A DNA stretch of 64,000 nucleotides from Seriola aureovittata (lineage: Eukaryota > Chordata > Actinopteri > Carangiformes > Carangidae), in the NCBI RefSeq assembly GCF_021018895.1, contig NC_079364.1:33508701-33572700 (forward strand), read 5' to 3'. The stretch's first letter is position 1; each line of letters begins with the position of its first letter. The notes below the pieces were generated by a model. That model worked only from the letters and a program-made list of their open reading frames with translations. It did not search any database and was not told the DNA's origin. Of this stretch, positions 10,449-23,099 are shown one piece after another. The translations under genes and the position numbers were made by a program.

Positions 10449-12439
10449 CAGCTAGGTAGATATATGCACAGTGACCCCTGACCTTTCCTCTCATGGCACC
10501 AGCAGGTTGACATAGTCTTGACAGTCATAGGATGGACTGCTGAGAGCTGCTGTGGTCCCGTGTGCCGAGCACCATCATCAGGTCAAATTTTACTTTGTCC
10601 AATACTTCAGATTATGACTAGCAGTGTCGGGCTTAACACATCACTAAGTAAAATGTTCAGTGACAAATGAGAAAACAACTACAAATAATGATAGTAATGC
10701 TCTGCCACAAGGAGGATCAGGTTTCACTGTCTCACCAGGAGTTAGATCAGAGGGTTGATATTAGTTTAATCTCTGTACAGACAGTGGACATGTTGTGTCA
10801 GAGGTCTGTTGAGGTTAACAAGTCCTCCGAGTTAAACAAATTAATAATTAAAAATAATTGTCTTAATTAAAGAAAGATCATTGTGGTCTGGGTTAGAGAA
10901 TGAGCCCGGTTGTGGTTGACTGAACAAACAGCAATCTACTGTGTTAAAGTTTGATGACTGATGTCCAACCCAACCTCCTCTGTCTGTGGATGTTGTCACT
11001 CTTAATAACATTGCCCATCTTCCTCCGCTGCTTCTGTCAGACAAGAGCTAGAATTACTACAGACACCAAAGGCTTATCAATAGTTCTTCTGATTCTGATG
11101 TAACAGTTTAATATGGACTGAACTCAGAATACAGAACCCTTCCTACAATTTTATTGACATCAGATCAGATCAATTGCTCACTTCAAGAAGATCACTACAT
11201 ACACACCTGTGACCACATCAGTCGACCACTCTGGACCAGACTGAAATATCCTGACAAACATTCATGTTCCCCATAAGATGAGTCCCACTGATTTTTTCGA
11301 TGCTCTCAGTTTTCATTTAGTGTTACTAGTAGGTCAGTTATTACCAGTGAAACATCTTTTTGAACAGGTTTTGATGGAGTCAGCATTGATGAAAGTCTCC
11401 ACGGTTCACACTGAAACACAATGTTAGTCATAGCATAGTGGAGCACTTACTCCAAAAAATATTGACAAGCTCCTGTTTCTACAGAAGACATTCAGTCAGT
11501 AAATTACACTTTCATTTTGTAATCCTCATACAGATAAAGGACTGTTTACAAATTATTATTATAACTTTTTGAATAAAAAAGCTGCTACCCACACATATCT
11601 CTGTTTTTTCCCCTCTGTTAGTCAGGCAGTGACCTTCGTCTAAACTATGTTTGTGCAAAGGAAATATGTTTCATATTGCAAAATGCAGAGATTTAAACAG
11701 GACTGAATAGTTTGCCATAAGAGCTTGAAAACAATTTCCCCATTTCTGTTTATTTAATTGAGAATTTAATTTGAATTTAATTATGAGATTCCCAAATATT
11801 CCGACCCTGATTGGAAGTCGGGGCCAGACAGCACAACACTGTAAAAAGTCTCTAAAGAATATATATATTATAATACATCCACTGAGTAGCTACTTCTTCT
11901 GGGTGGATTGGACACAACAGTGACTCGGTATCAGAAAGTGAGGGGGACTGGGGCTTCTTGGTTAACATGTTAACTTCAGTAGATGAAAAAAAGTGATAGA
12001 AATAGACGCAAAACAATAGTTAATATTTTTTTCGGCTTTGGAAACAGGTCTCGGTGAGGAATGGAATGAAGTTTGATGCTAAACTCACAACGTTTCTTTC
12101 TCCGACTGGTAAGTAAACAGCTGTTAATGCTAATGTTTGCTATGTAGCAAAAGTAAAACTTACAAATATCTCCCTTAAGGTTAAAGAAAGATTATGGTGA
12201 TGACAAATAAACTATTGTTAAGGTTTGGTGGAGGTTAGCAAATGGTTGTGGCTATGTTTAAAGTTCCTCCACACATGTTTTAAACTATAAAAAATGCTCT
12301 GCTATGATTCATAATTTGTTTAACATGGTTTTCACACATAAAAAGTGAAAAAATTGGACAACTGGGTCTGAAACTCATCTCCTCTCACTTCCTGGTTGTG
12401 AAATCTGGATCAGGCCTTGAGCCCCGCCCACCACCTGCT
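10449..12439. other. Intronic stretch, nothing recognised
   Basis: AT-rich intron with several short reading frames lacking homology. No element ends, exons or simple repeats of note. Confidence 0.5.
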
Positions 12440-12875
12440 GTCTCCAGGTGGACAGGTGAAAGAGCAGAGAGCATCAAGATGGTTAGAGGAGGAAACATCA
12501 GAGAGACTCAGCAACATGTTTGAGCCTCAGTCAGACCCAGACTCAGAGGCTGAGACCAGAACCAGAGACTAGCAGACGGATCTGAACACTTAGCGTAGTT
12601 AGCATCTTTTATTTGTTTATATTGTTTGTTAGCTTGTAACTGACAGTGGCTGACACAGTGGTTGCGCTAATGCTAACTTTCTCTCTCTTTACTGACAAGG
12701 TTTCGGGTATATTTAGCCCCGTTGACAGGATTGGTTCCTTAGGTTTGTCACGTGTGAAACCCTGGCTGTCTGAATCTGTTTTTATGAGACTGTCATTGGT
12801 TCACTGCAGTTCAAGGTGGAAACACTCAGTCATGGTGCTGATGATTATGTTTCTCATCATATGTCTGTATTAGCT
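12440..12875 (+). repeat. Dispersed repeat family A, 3' part
   Basis: This is nearly collinear with the reverse complement of 61.04-61.48 kb. Shared blocks include 'catcaagatggttagaggagg', 'gagactcagcaacatgtttgagcctcagtcagacccagactc', 'gttgacaggattggttcctta' and 'gtcattggttcactgcag' (each shortened here). It holds no reading frame that I recognise and is probably a non-autonomous DNA element. Confidence 0.75.
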
Positions 12876-13324
12876 AAAAACATCATATGGATGTTAACAA
12901 GGTTAAAAATGTTGATCAGGCCCACTAATTTCTGATTTTGTATCAAGATCGGAAGAGGACAGTGACTCAGTGACTTTGAAAGAGAGTTAATTGTTGGGGC
13001 ACGGAGCAGGAGCTTCAGTCACAAAGATGCTTAACTGGCTGGTGTTTCTATAGCAACAATGACTAAAGTGACATCTGCATTTAGATCTACGGGAAAGACA
13101 TCAATAAACAGGGTTGGACATTTGTGCATTAGTGTGATATATGATAAAAACAGTAGAGAAGCTCTTCCTCAGGTGAGAATGTCAATGCAGGATGTCATCA
13201 GATGGTGTTAGCAACAGCAGTCCATCCACAGTTACATAGAGAGGGACATTATAGTAGAGCTGTAATGATAATCCCTCATTGTTAAGAGAATCCATAACTG
13301 AGAGTTCAGTGGTGTAAAAACCAG

Positions 13325-13740
13325 AGGTGGTCTACAGTGGAAAACAGCATGTTCACCATGTTCTCCACAAATGGGCGAGAGCCTGAATGCTTGACCTCTA
13401 CAGTGCGGGGATCCAGTGGCTCTGTTATGCTGTTGGGGGCATTTTGCTGCCATGGTTTGGCTCCCCTAGTCTCCTTGGAGGGAAGAGTCACTGCAGATCA
13501 AAAAACATTTCCATGCTGATGGAGTGGATGCCAGTGTCTCCATTCACAGGTCACAAGGAGTCACTGAACAGTTTGATGAGATATGATGAATTATGTAAAT
13601 CATATGCTGTGACCTTCACAGTCACCAGATCTCAAGATTTTGGACCCATATCTTTAGACAGCGCTCAGAGTACCATCATCAAAACTGATGAGGGAATATT
13701 TTTATGAAGAATGGTGTACTTTGATAACTGGATGTGGTGT
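13325..13740 (+). mobile_element. Tc1-like transposase remnant, copy B (best preserved)
   Basis: Fragments in two frames read SSGSVMLLGAFCCHGLAPLV, SLEGRVTADQ, and, after a frameshift, TGHKESLNSLM and a trp-pro-ser-gln-ser region ('gtgaccttcacagtcaccagatctcaa'). The 3' end, 'agacagcgctcagagtaccatcatcaaaac...gagggaatat', is shared with copies C and D. This matches the DDE half of a fish Tc1-like family with a GRVTADQY...HLYP segment. The N-terminal DNA-binding half is missing. Confidence 0.85.
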
Positions 13741-14658
13741 AATTCCCGTCCTGTGTGTGTATCCAGATTAAAGTGCAAAGGAAATACTTAAAAAAATGTG
13801 GTGATGAGTTTGTATAAAAATCCCAAAAAGAGGATCCACCACACAGATGAATCAGATCTGCTTGTACTGAACTGCAGATTATATTATTTTAGTTTCAAAT
13901 TCATATGACTATTCAGTAATAGTTTTTTCTTTAGTGCTCAAAGAAACAAAAACATTCAGATGAACTGATGCAAAACTTATTACTAAGAGACTGAATCAAA
14001 ATGACATGTTTTTGCCTCTAAACTCAAAGCTTAACCATGTCACTTGTATCTTGCTAGAAACAAAACAGAATAAATCAAAATTGCAAGGCAAGACCTTTAC
14101 CTGAATGAAGTCAGCAGTCTTGCATAATACAGTCTATACTCAGATTAAGCTAAAGAAGAAATACTAATAATATAAGAAATACTGTTTTTTCAGTAGAGTC
14201 ATTTCTGCTACTTCTGTTCAGCTGCAGTTTGCTGCAGTGTTGTTCCAGTGAATGCATTCTCCAGAGAGTGAAAGAGTCCAGCAGTGAGGTGCAGGTCTCA
14301 CTCTGCTGAATAACAACCTGCTGAAACAGTAAAGAGAGCCACCACTTCACCCTCTGTGGCCACTGGGCTGCTGCATTATCTCACAGTCAGTAATCTGTTT
14401 TAGACAAGTCACCCCACCAAGTTGCGACAGCCTCCACACATCTCACCCAGACCTCTCTCATATCTTATCTGCTGTGTTAAAAGCTCAGATGAAAGAGAGG
14501 CAGTGATGGAGGGACAGGCTTTGATAGAGAGTGGGAAGGATGGAAAGAGAAAGGGTTTTCCTGGCTGTATGTCACCAAAAATAGGAAAATTGGCTTCCTC
14601 TGGGTCAGTGATGTCACCCTAGACCCTGTGGTGCCAGAGAAAAAAGGAATCTCATACT

Positions 14659-14694
<36 letters not shown>

Positions 14695-15859
14695 CGGGTG
14701 TGTGAGTGGGTGTGTGTTTAAGAGGAAAATTGAAGCACAATGAAGTCTTTATGGAAAATAGGTCTGAGAACCAAAGAACTGAGCCTTTAAAAGTGCTTTT
14801 AAATTGTGCCCTTCAACCTGTGTCATTGGACAAAGAGTCAAAATGCATATTTATACAATTCAGAAAAGTTTTTCCTGTAGAAGGGGGAGTGCAGGCCCTC
14901 ACCAAAACAGTTCTTGCCGTGTCAGTGAAACTCAGAGCACAGGAACAAACTCTAATTCCTCTGACAATGTTGTTTATGCCTGGTCAACCAGAATTAACAT
15001 TTCTGACATGCCTCCATGGGTTTCATTTCACCCTGCCTCCCATGTCCGGATCACTGGCTGACCTTGGATCTGGCAGAGCGAAACACTTTGCAGTCTTCAA
15101 CCTTGTTCTGTTGTACCCACACAGACTGGATCGATCTGTGTGTCTTGGACTGTTGCACTGCGGTGGAACTTTTCTCTGCCTGCTGCATCTAAAGAGACAG
15201 ACTGGTCTGCTACAGAGGAATTAGACATGTTAGCACTCTGCTAATAGGATAAAACCACCTTTTGTTGTCGGGCTCAGCCAGCGAACAGCCATCACAGACC
15301 TCCAACACTAATAACATCGGCATGAGGAGAATCTGTCCAGCCATGGATTTTTTGGCCTGGATGACCGGCCGGCCTATTGTGTGAGCTCTGCATAGTTCAG
15401 TATCAGCAATCTGTGTCTACTGACAACCCAGATGACCTGGACACGTATAGTAGATTAATCAGTTTAAATATAATATATTTTGTGAGTGACTTATTTTTCC
15501 TCTAAAACAATTTAAATGAAAGAATGAAAGTCTTCTGTTGAGCTGGACATATAAACCTGTGGAGCAAAGGATCACAAGCAATAAAAGTTGGGAGCAAGTG
15601 AGAAGCCTACATTTTCCTTTGTGATTGCCTGAACAGTATAAGAGACGACGACGTGATCAGTCTTCAGTATAATTAAAAATGACGACTACAAAACAGATCC
15701 ATATGCTTTCTGGTCTTCCACTATGGTTAAGTTTTTGTTAGATTTAGGAACAAAAACTGTTTGGTAATGGCTGGAGAAGATGAAGGTTTGAGTTAAAAAT
15801 GTTGCTTCATTAGAGTTACATTAAAGTATCAAAGCACTCAGCCAAAGTACACACAGCCT
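13741..15859. other. Intronic stretch with one (TG)n repeat
   Basis: It contains a (TG)16 repeat at 14660-14692. The reading frame 14706-15224 (172 residues) has no recognisable domain and no splice context, and I treat it as chance. Nothing else is seen. Confidence 0.5.
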
Positions 15860-16270
15860 GTATTCAGAGACTGAGCCTTAAAACCAGTCGTAAAAATTTC
15901 TGGAACTTTGCGATGTCACAACAAAGCAGTCACCGCCCTCAGCAAGCTCCACCCATCTGGACCCACCATCCTACCTTGCAGGATTTCTTTTCTCTGAGTG
16001 TTTTTACCTGAAATCTGCTATATTTTTATTGGATCAATCAGAAAACAGTCAGCCAATCAGAAGAGAGATTCAGAGCCTCCTCTCTTCTGATTGGCTCACC
16101 AACCTGTTGTTACTAGAGCTCCAGGAGTTCCAGAGAGAAGCCTGAGAGAGGAGATATAAAACTACATTGAGATGGTTTTTGGTTCCTAAAACCACAAATA
16201 TATCTTCTTATGGATCGACACTTCCAATAGAACACAGGAGAAGAGGAAATTATGGAGCTTTAAGAACATT
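15860..16270. repeat. Repeat-like block with a perfect 17-bp hairpin
   Basis: The block resembles short non-autonomous fish elements ('ccaatcag' motifs, 'gagatataaaac', and a 3' end with 'ggagctttaag'). Its centre is a perfect inverted repeat: left arm AGCCAATCAGAAGAGAG (16051-16067), 12-nt loop, right arm 16080-16096. Family identity is not known. Confidence 0.45.
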
Positions 16271-18374
16271 CGTCACTATCAGCAGACAAACTGTTTGATT
16301 AAGTAAAGATTCTGGACTGGTAGAAAAAGAGAACAAATATTGTTCTCCTGTTTTAAAGTCATATCCTATACAACATTTTCAATAAAGATATTAATTGTCA
16401 CCCAGCAGTCATGTGGCCCTGATCTGCCCTCTAACACATTTTTAATCCTCCAGGTACAAACCTAATGACTCCAAATTGTTCTTTTTCATGGCTAATATTA
16501 AATCTATCAATCATTAGGAAATAATTCCTTAGCCATGTATTTACAACTCAGAAAACTTTATGAAGATTCTTTATTAGTAAGTGATAACATTTACTTTTGT
16601 GTCTTTGACAGAATCACAGTCTCAAAAACAATTTACTGAGAAAAGAATAGAAGAAATGTTTTAAGAAGATCCTTCAGCAAGTTGGGTGCTGATACCACTG
16701 CCAACACTGTGCTTGTCACGTCATAAAACAATACACACTGTTTGAATAAAAATAAAGTGAAAGTGGGTTTGGACAAGTTGTTGACAAAGCTCTGAATTAA
16801 GCAGCTGAAGTACTTCTTCATTTTATTGCTTATAGGTTAGCCTCTTTTGGGTCAACCCATCATTCATTTGAACATTCATTCAGTTATCCCCTTAATGTAT
16901 TCATTCATAGATTCACTAAACCATTAATCCCAAATTGCAGTATAGATTTTGTTGTTCTTGACACATGTACAAGTGTAAATTCTATTAGGTTGTTTCACAC
17001 TTGATATTCTGTGGAGTGTCAGAGCTGGTAAACAGACTTGCATCACTTTGATTGTGGGAGTGAAAATAGCCCTCAGCATTAATCTCAGCCTGTGTACTGA
17101 TATGGGACTGTGTCTGATGGGATTAAGAACTGCCCAGCTCCTTATACTGTATGTATGAGACTGTTAATGCGGGATACAATCTACTACTCATGAAGTTGCT
17201 TTAATGTATTCTCAAGTGGCTTACTTTACTGTAGGTGTGGGCATTCTGTACCTATGGATTTAATTTTTATCCATATTGTTAGTGCAAACTACGCTAAAGC
17301 CCAAGTAAGAAAAGATTATTTTCCCAGTGCCCTTGGCAGGGATCCTCAATTCAACTTTGTCTGCTGGAAAGTTTATATGAAAGTAATCCGCATTAGTGTT
17401 CACTGGCAACATTAAATTCCAGTTAAGGAATCAGGAAGAGGTCCATATGGTACAAAGCAAACGGAGCATGTGGAGGCTGGGGCTGTGGATGGGCAATAAC
17501 AGGATTTGCCTTCAACACCATTTCAGTCCCATCTCATACTTGTAGTCAGTTGAAATTTTAAAGGAGCATACTATGGTGTTAAAACAGTCTCAAAACCATT
17601 CACAAACAAATGCCTACTTACATAACTGGTAAAAAGTGATTTGTAATCTGTGAATCTGTATCTCTGATTTAAAACTCATACATCAACATTTGTGCGTCAA
17701 CTTTGAATTAATCAATGGAAATACATTTGCGAATCTCCATTTATTCATGTGGATCCTTGTAAGATTGTTCCACTTCGCTGTTTTGTGTCACACAAAACTC
17801 ACAAATGCAGGAGTAAAAGTGCTTTCCACTAGATGGTGGTATTTCAACAATTATGGGTGCCAAATGCTGTTATAGTTAACAGAAGAAGAAGAAGCCTCCA
17901 TATAGAGTGCCACAAAGATTAGATTGTATTTTTGTAGACCAACCCTGAAGTTATCATCACCCGTGCTCGAAGTGGGCCTGTACGAACCAGTTTGTTATTT
18001 CACTCTTTAGCATACCATTACTTTTTCTTGCATACTTCTCACAAGCTTCCAGTACTCTCTTTAATCTCTCCATTTCAGGTTCTGGGTGATTCATGTTGAC
18101 TAGGGGTGGGCGGATCAATCCCAAAATATCTATAAAATTACGTCTTGTTTTTGAAGATGAATTCTAGTGTTAATAGGATCCATACCAGTTTCAGTTCCTC
18201 TCTTCTATGTTGGACTCCTTTCAGAGTAAAAATGGTGTTCCATTGTCGTGACACAAAAAAGAGCACACACTCTTTGTCACTGCTGTTGTCATGTCGTGTG
18301 CATTCAAACATGAACCAATTGGCACCGCAGCCATGACATTCCAACGCATGAAAGCAACAATGTAGCTCATCCAC
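16271..18374. other. Intronic stretch, nothing recognised
   Basis: Low-repeat AT-rich intron. The part 17260-17450 is of mixed composition and could be a conserved non-coding element, but conservation cannot be judged from one sequence. Confidence 0.45.
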
Positions 18375-18690
18375 AGTTCACATGATAGAGCGCATACCAT
18401 TTCATTTAAGTCCTAACTGCAGCAGCCTGCATTCGAATCCAGTCTGTGCCATTTTCTGCATTTGATCCTTTCTTTCACTCTCTCTTTCCTGTCTCTGTCT
18501 CATTGTCCCTATCACATTAGGAAAAGGCAAAATTGCCCTAAAATAACTTTAAAAAGGAATGCAGTGATGCCTGTATGGAAAAGGCAAAATTGCCCTAAAA
18601 TAACTTTAAAAAGGAATGCATTGATGCCTGTATGGAAAAGGCAAAATTGCCCTAAAATAACTTTAAAAAGGAATGCAGTGATGCCTGTAT
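18375..18690 (+). mobile_element. tRNA-derived SINE with amplified tail
   Basis: The head contains a Pol III B-box-like GCATTCGAATCC near 18430 and a degraded A box upstream. It is followed by the 'tttctgcatttgatcc...ctctctttcctgtctctgtctcattgtccctat' body and a 'gaaaaggcaaaattgccctaaaataac' tail, typical of a common perciform SINE also present at 28.96 kb. The tail is triplicated (next entry). Confidence 0.7.
18520..18690 (+). repeat. 57-bp tandem repeat, three units
   Basis: Units start at 18520, 18577 and 18634 with only one or two differences. The unit is the SINE tail (AAAAGGCAAAATTGCCCTAA) plus a GAATGCAGTGATGCCTGTAT segment. Because 57 is a multiple of three, frames stay open on both strands and give 19-residue periodic peptides (NCPKITLKRNA). 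I read these as chance. Confidence 0.95.
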
Positions 18691-19277
18691 GAAACAATAG
18701 TATTGTCATCCATTTATCACGTTTTTACAAAGTGCTGCATGAATGAATGAAGCCGTTTTTTGTTCTGCTATACTTGTTGCATACATGCTTCAGTTGGGAA
18801 TCAAACCCAGGTCTCATACTGTAGGTGGCAGGTATACATTCTACCATCCTTGAAATGATTGCAGACCTTTGTCAAATCATTCAGTGGTCATTAAAATGTA
18901 TTAATGATGCATATACCTTACAAATCATGACACTACTCTCCCCTATGAAAACACATAAGCTGCATTTAATTATAAAAAAGTAATGGCCCTCCCCCTATTA
19001 CATATGGAAAAGAAATGTTGTGGTATCGCTCATCCCTAGTATTAACCCTATATAAACTGTAGTACCCAGAGGGCACTATATGACTCACATGTTCACCTTT
19101 CAACAAATCAAGTTAATCCTAGCAGAGTCCATCTGTGCTTATTTAAAGTCTTCTGATGCTAGTTCAATTAACCAAAGTGTGTCCACAGGGCTCATGGAGT
19201 GCCAAGAGACTATCACATGCCTCCTCTGAGAGATGTGGAGTAACTCCATTGCAGATCTGAAGCCTGATGAGTTCTAT

Positions 19278-19282
<5 letters not shown>

Positions 19283-19359
<77 letters not shown>

Positions 19360-19364
19360 ACACA
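19283..19364. repeat. (CA)n microsatellite
   Basis: About 40 CA units with one CATA interruption near the end. Confidence 0.98.
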
Positions 19365-21335
19365 GAGCAGTAAACACATACATAATATACAGTATCAAAT
19401 TAGTACTTCAGCAAATGGTTCCTTTGAGGTTATACATTTAGGTTGTGAACACCAGTGATATCTTAGTGTCTTTTATTCACTGTAGAAATTTAGAATTTAA
19501 TAATGTTTTGCTTATATCGACCGATGCACAGGTGGGTACCGCCACTTTTTTTCCCCACTTCAAGCACTGATCATCTCCCTAGTTCCCTCAACAAAAAGCT
19601 CAATGGGAGTTTTCCATTGGCTTTTGGATTATTAGAGAAAATAAACAACAGTTGATCCGGACAGGTTTAGTTCAGCAGGATCATCTTCACTAATGAACAC
19701 CACCATGTTTGAAGCCTAAATACAATCAACAGAAGTAAAGAGCTGATGTTAGGCTAGAAACCAACTACACCACAGTCACATGACTTCAACACCACGGTCA
19801 CACGACTTAAACATCACCACCATTAAACTTCAGCTTGTAGTTTGATTTATCTCTGACCTCTTCTACAAAAGCTTTCCCACTGACAGAGTTAGGACAGTTT
19901 GTATAAACACAACAACGCTGTAAAGGTGGAGTGGTGAGTAGATTGGTTTTCATGTTCAACATGATAATGTTTAACGTCCCCGACAACCTCTGAAGTCTCA
20001 TTAAACGTGTGTAGACTCACACTTAACAGACATGAAAGCTTAAAGAAATCAAGACTGTGGTATTTACTGACCTATTTTATGTTGTAGAATAAAACGTGAA
20101 AATGTCTTGAGCTTGTGTTAACTACAGACCTTATTTCAGTCATCTAACCAAAAACCCCATTCAAAAAACCAGAGCCATCAGGAAGAGGGAACAGGAAGTG
20201 CAACAATCCTAACTCATTTTTAGATTTTAGATTTTCTAGACCAGGCAAGACATGCCTGTAAACAAAGCATGGACTTGTGATACATCCATGAAACAAATGT
20301 TTTCTGGATAAAAAGCACTATGACTTTCACATTTGTCAACCAATTTCAATGAATTGTTGAAATTTGAGTTATAATACGATATATCACAATGCAATTAAGC
20401 TGCCAGTATGCTTCTTCAGAAGTGCCTGTTCTATGGTTGAATAGCTTCACAAACCCCAGCCCCACCTTACTGACCTCGGATTAGGAGGTCCGACAATTTC
20501 TGACAATTCACACCAAATCCCTCCCCGAAGAGAGAGAGTATGAAAATGTTCTCAGTCAGTGGTAATAATTTAGATTCCAGGAGTGATTAATTTTGATTCT
20601 GTCAAGTCCAGTCTTCAAGTCTTCATATTTGTGACTCAGGTCCTCACCTCTGGAACTGGCTGACAAGTAAAAGAACAATTTCAGATTGAAATGTCACTTT
20701 AAGGAATACAGTTTAAATACAGTTACAAGAATGAAGAACATTTTTCCTTTTCTGTAATGTGGATATAAAACAAGGATCTGTTGGACTCCTTTGACCTGTT
20801 AAGTCTTTCTCACTGTCTTATTCATATGGCTGGCAGGTTGGACTCTGGACTCATTATAAACGATTAAGCTCATTCCCTGGCTGATTGCAGCAGAGCCCTC
20901 ACACTACGAGATCTGGCCTCATAATGCCATGACAACTGTAAAAACCTGTAGCAGCCCTGATCAACAATACACTGTGGCCTTCAGAAACAACACTCAGCCC
21001 TCATGATTAGCAGAGCTGTGTTTACTGAGCCAGCCAATATGGTCAGCGGTGCACATGTTCCCTCACCAGACTTCTCAGTGGACTTGTCAATGACATCATG
21101 TATAGCAACAGGACAAATAACAAAAACCTATAAACGCTGTATTGAATCAAAGTGATGGAAGTGTCAGATGGTTACTTAATGCTGACCAAGAAGTGAAGAA
21201 TCCCCTCCATCTCTCTCCTCAGCTCTGACTCTGTTGCTGTTTCTGTTTATAACACTTGATTTCTGGGGATGTGGATATTGATACTCATTTTACAGTTTTA
21301 CTGAGGATGATGGAGTCATGAAATCATCAAAACCA
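19365..21335. other. Intronic stretch, nothing recognised
   Basis: No exon-like, repeat-like or element-end signals recognised. The stretch 20860-21060 looks complex and non-repetitive, but nothing more can be said. Confidence 0.45.
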
Positions 21336-21545
21336 TTCTATGTAAGTACAAACTCATGAGCCAAAACTTATTACCACCCCTGCCTAAAATGCTGTTGGTC
21401 TTCCATGTGCCTCCATGGCAGCTCCAGCACACCGAAACATTAACATCAGATCCCTCAGGTCCAATAAGTTGTGAGGTGGAGCCACTGCGGATCACACATG
21501 CCCCAACACCTTGTTGGTGGTTCATGTCCATCTTTGGACCACTGT
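21336..21545 (-). mobile_element. Second Tc1/mariner-type remnant, C-terminal end
   Basis: Read on the minus strand, 'ccacctcacaacttattggacctgagggatctgatgttaa' corresponds to the 'pro-pro-arg-asn-leu-gln-asp-leu-lys-asp-leu-leu-leu' region near the C-terminus of a common fish Tc1-like family, followed by its 3' non-coding end. The match is at nucleotide level and the frame is broken. This is a different subfamily from copies A-D. Confidence 0.6.
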
Positions 21546-23099
21546 TGATAGGTTAGACAGTTAGAGACACCAGCACAGAACCTCTTTCCACTAAAGAGGT
21601 CCAGGTCCTCTCCACTAAAAGAAATAAACAACTTGTGACTCCCTGCACTCTGGGGGCTACTTCCTGGACCTACTTTTCGGCATTACTTCCCCTCTAGAGT
21701 ATCTCAAGAGTATCTTGAGGGGAAGCAATGCTGGCTGCCTTAGGCCTTCTAGTTCTAATTTTTTTAGCTCAGTTATACTGTGACAACACTGACAGTCCAA
21801 TACTCTACAGTACCTTGCCCAAAGATGCTACATTTATATTTTCATGACAAACACAAGGATCTGTGTTTGAGGAGTTTCATGCATTTCACTTCTCTTCCAA
21901 ATGATAGTTAAGTTAACAACCAAATTATAATATGCTGTAGCCTAGCCATGGCACATACTAACAGTCTTAATGTAGAAACAAATTAGAGTAGTAAGTAGAA
22001 ACATATTTTTCAAATTAGAGATGATCTCATTTAGGAGAAAAACAGTGTAATCTTAATTTCATGAATCCAGAAAGCTTTCACTCAGTACTCTCCTTGACAT
22101 GTGAGAAAAATGATTTCACCTCTTTTTAGTGACACTGACAGACAGGTGGGTTCAATTACAATGTGCTGCAAGGTCAATCTTTTACAGAGCTGGGGCAAAG
22201 TTGCAGTGTCAGTGGCAGATTAATTCTGCTGAGGTCTCTGCCTATGAGTCCCCTCACTGAGGAAGAATTGACCGTTGCTGCTTTAGATAATAAGACTGAC
22301 ATTAGGCTTGAGTTGGACTTTACTGTTTTGTTTGCTCCTCATGACATGTTAAAGCTATTTAACAGAGAAGAATAAATAACATGTCCATATTTTGATGCTC
22401 AGAGGTAGCAAAGTAATGGTCTGCTTGGAGCTGGATTAGTGTGCTGCATCACTTTATGACCACCAGTGGGGTCCCCACTACAGTATATACAACTACAAAA
22501 TTCCAGGGAAATTTTGAGTGCCACGGGGGCTACTGCCGGGATGAGTACATGATTTATTTCCAGTGTTCAAAAGTCACCCTGATCATATTCTGGTTTTGAG
22601 AAATGTATTGATATAAAAGACTCTGATATAAAACAATGTCACATCCCTCCATCATGTATTATGTGGGAAATATCTCATATTCTGTGTTGTTTTTTTTAAT
22701 AAAACAAGAGGCAACATGTCTTCAAACGGGCATTTAAAGGGTTACAATCCTGAAAACTAATAAACATTTGATAGGTTTGAGCAGAACTGAAGTGGTTTAA
22801 GAGATGTATGCAAAAAAAGCAGAAAAAAATATTGATATATGATGATTTTATAGCATTTTCTTTGTGTGTCCTTTTTCAGAGGAACCCCCCTGTAACAGTA
22901 ACTGACATTAGATTTTAAAAATTTGTCAAAAAAGACACTTTCTTGCAGAAATCCATACCTTCAGCTGTAACACAGCCAAAATGATCAGCAAATCAAAAAA
23001 GAAAAGTGAAGAAAATGTCCAAAAAAGGACAGAGGGACCCCTGAGGGTTAATAAATCCCATGAACCGCTATTTAAATTACCACTATTATGTTTTTTTCT
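21546..23099. other. Intronic stretch, nothing recognised
   Basis: AT-rich intron. A small 'tctcaagagtatcttgagg' near-palindrome occurs at about 21700-21725. No genes or assignable elements. Confidence 0.45.

Noticed and set aside
14706..15224. 172-residue plus-strand frame as a gene
   Set aside because: No recognisable motif, no splice context, begins within a GT-rich repeat edge; length is compatible with chance in this much sequence.
18520..18690. CRISPR-like or coding 57-bp repeat
   Set aside because: Units are contiguous with no spacers, in a eukaryotic intron, and derive from a SINE tail.
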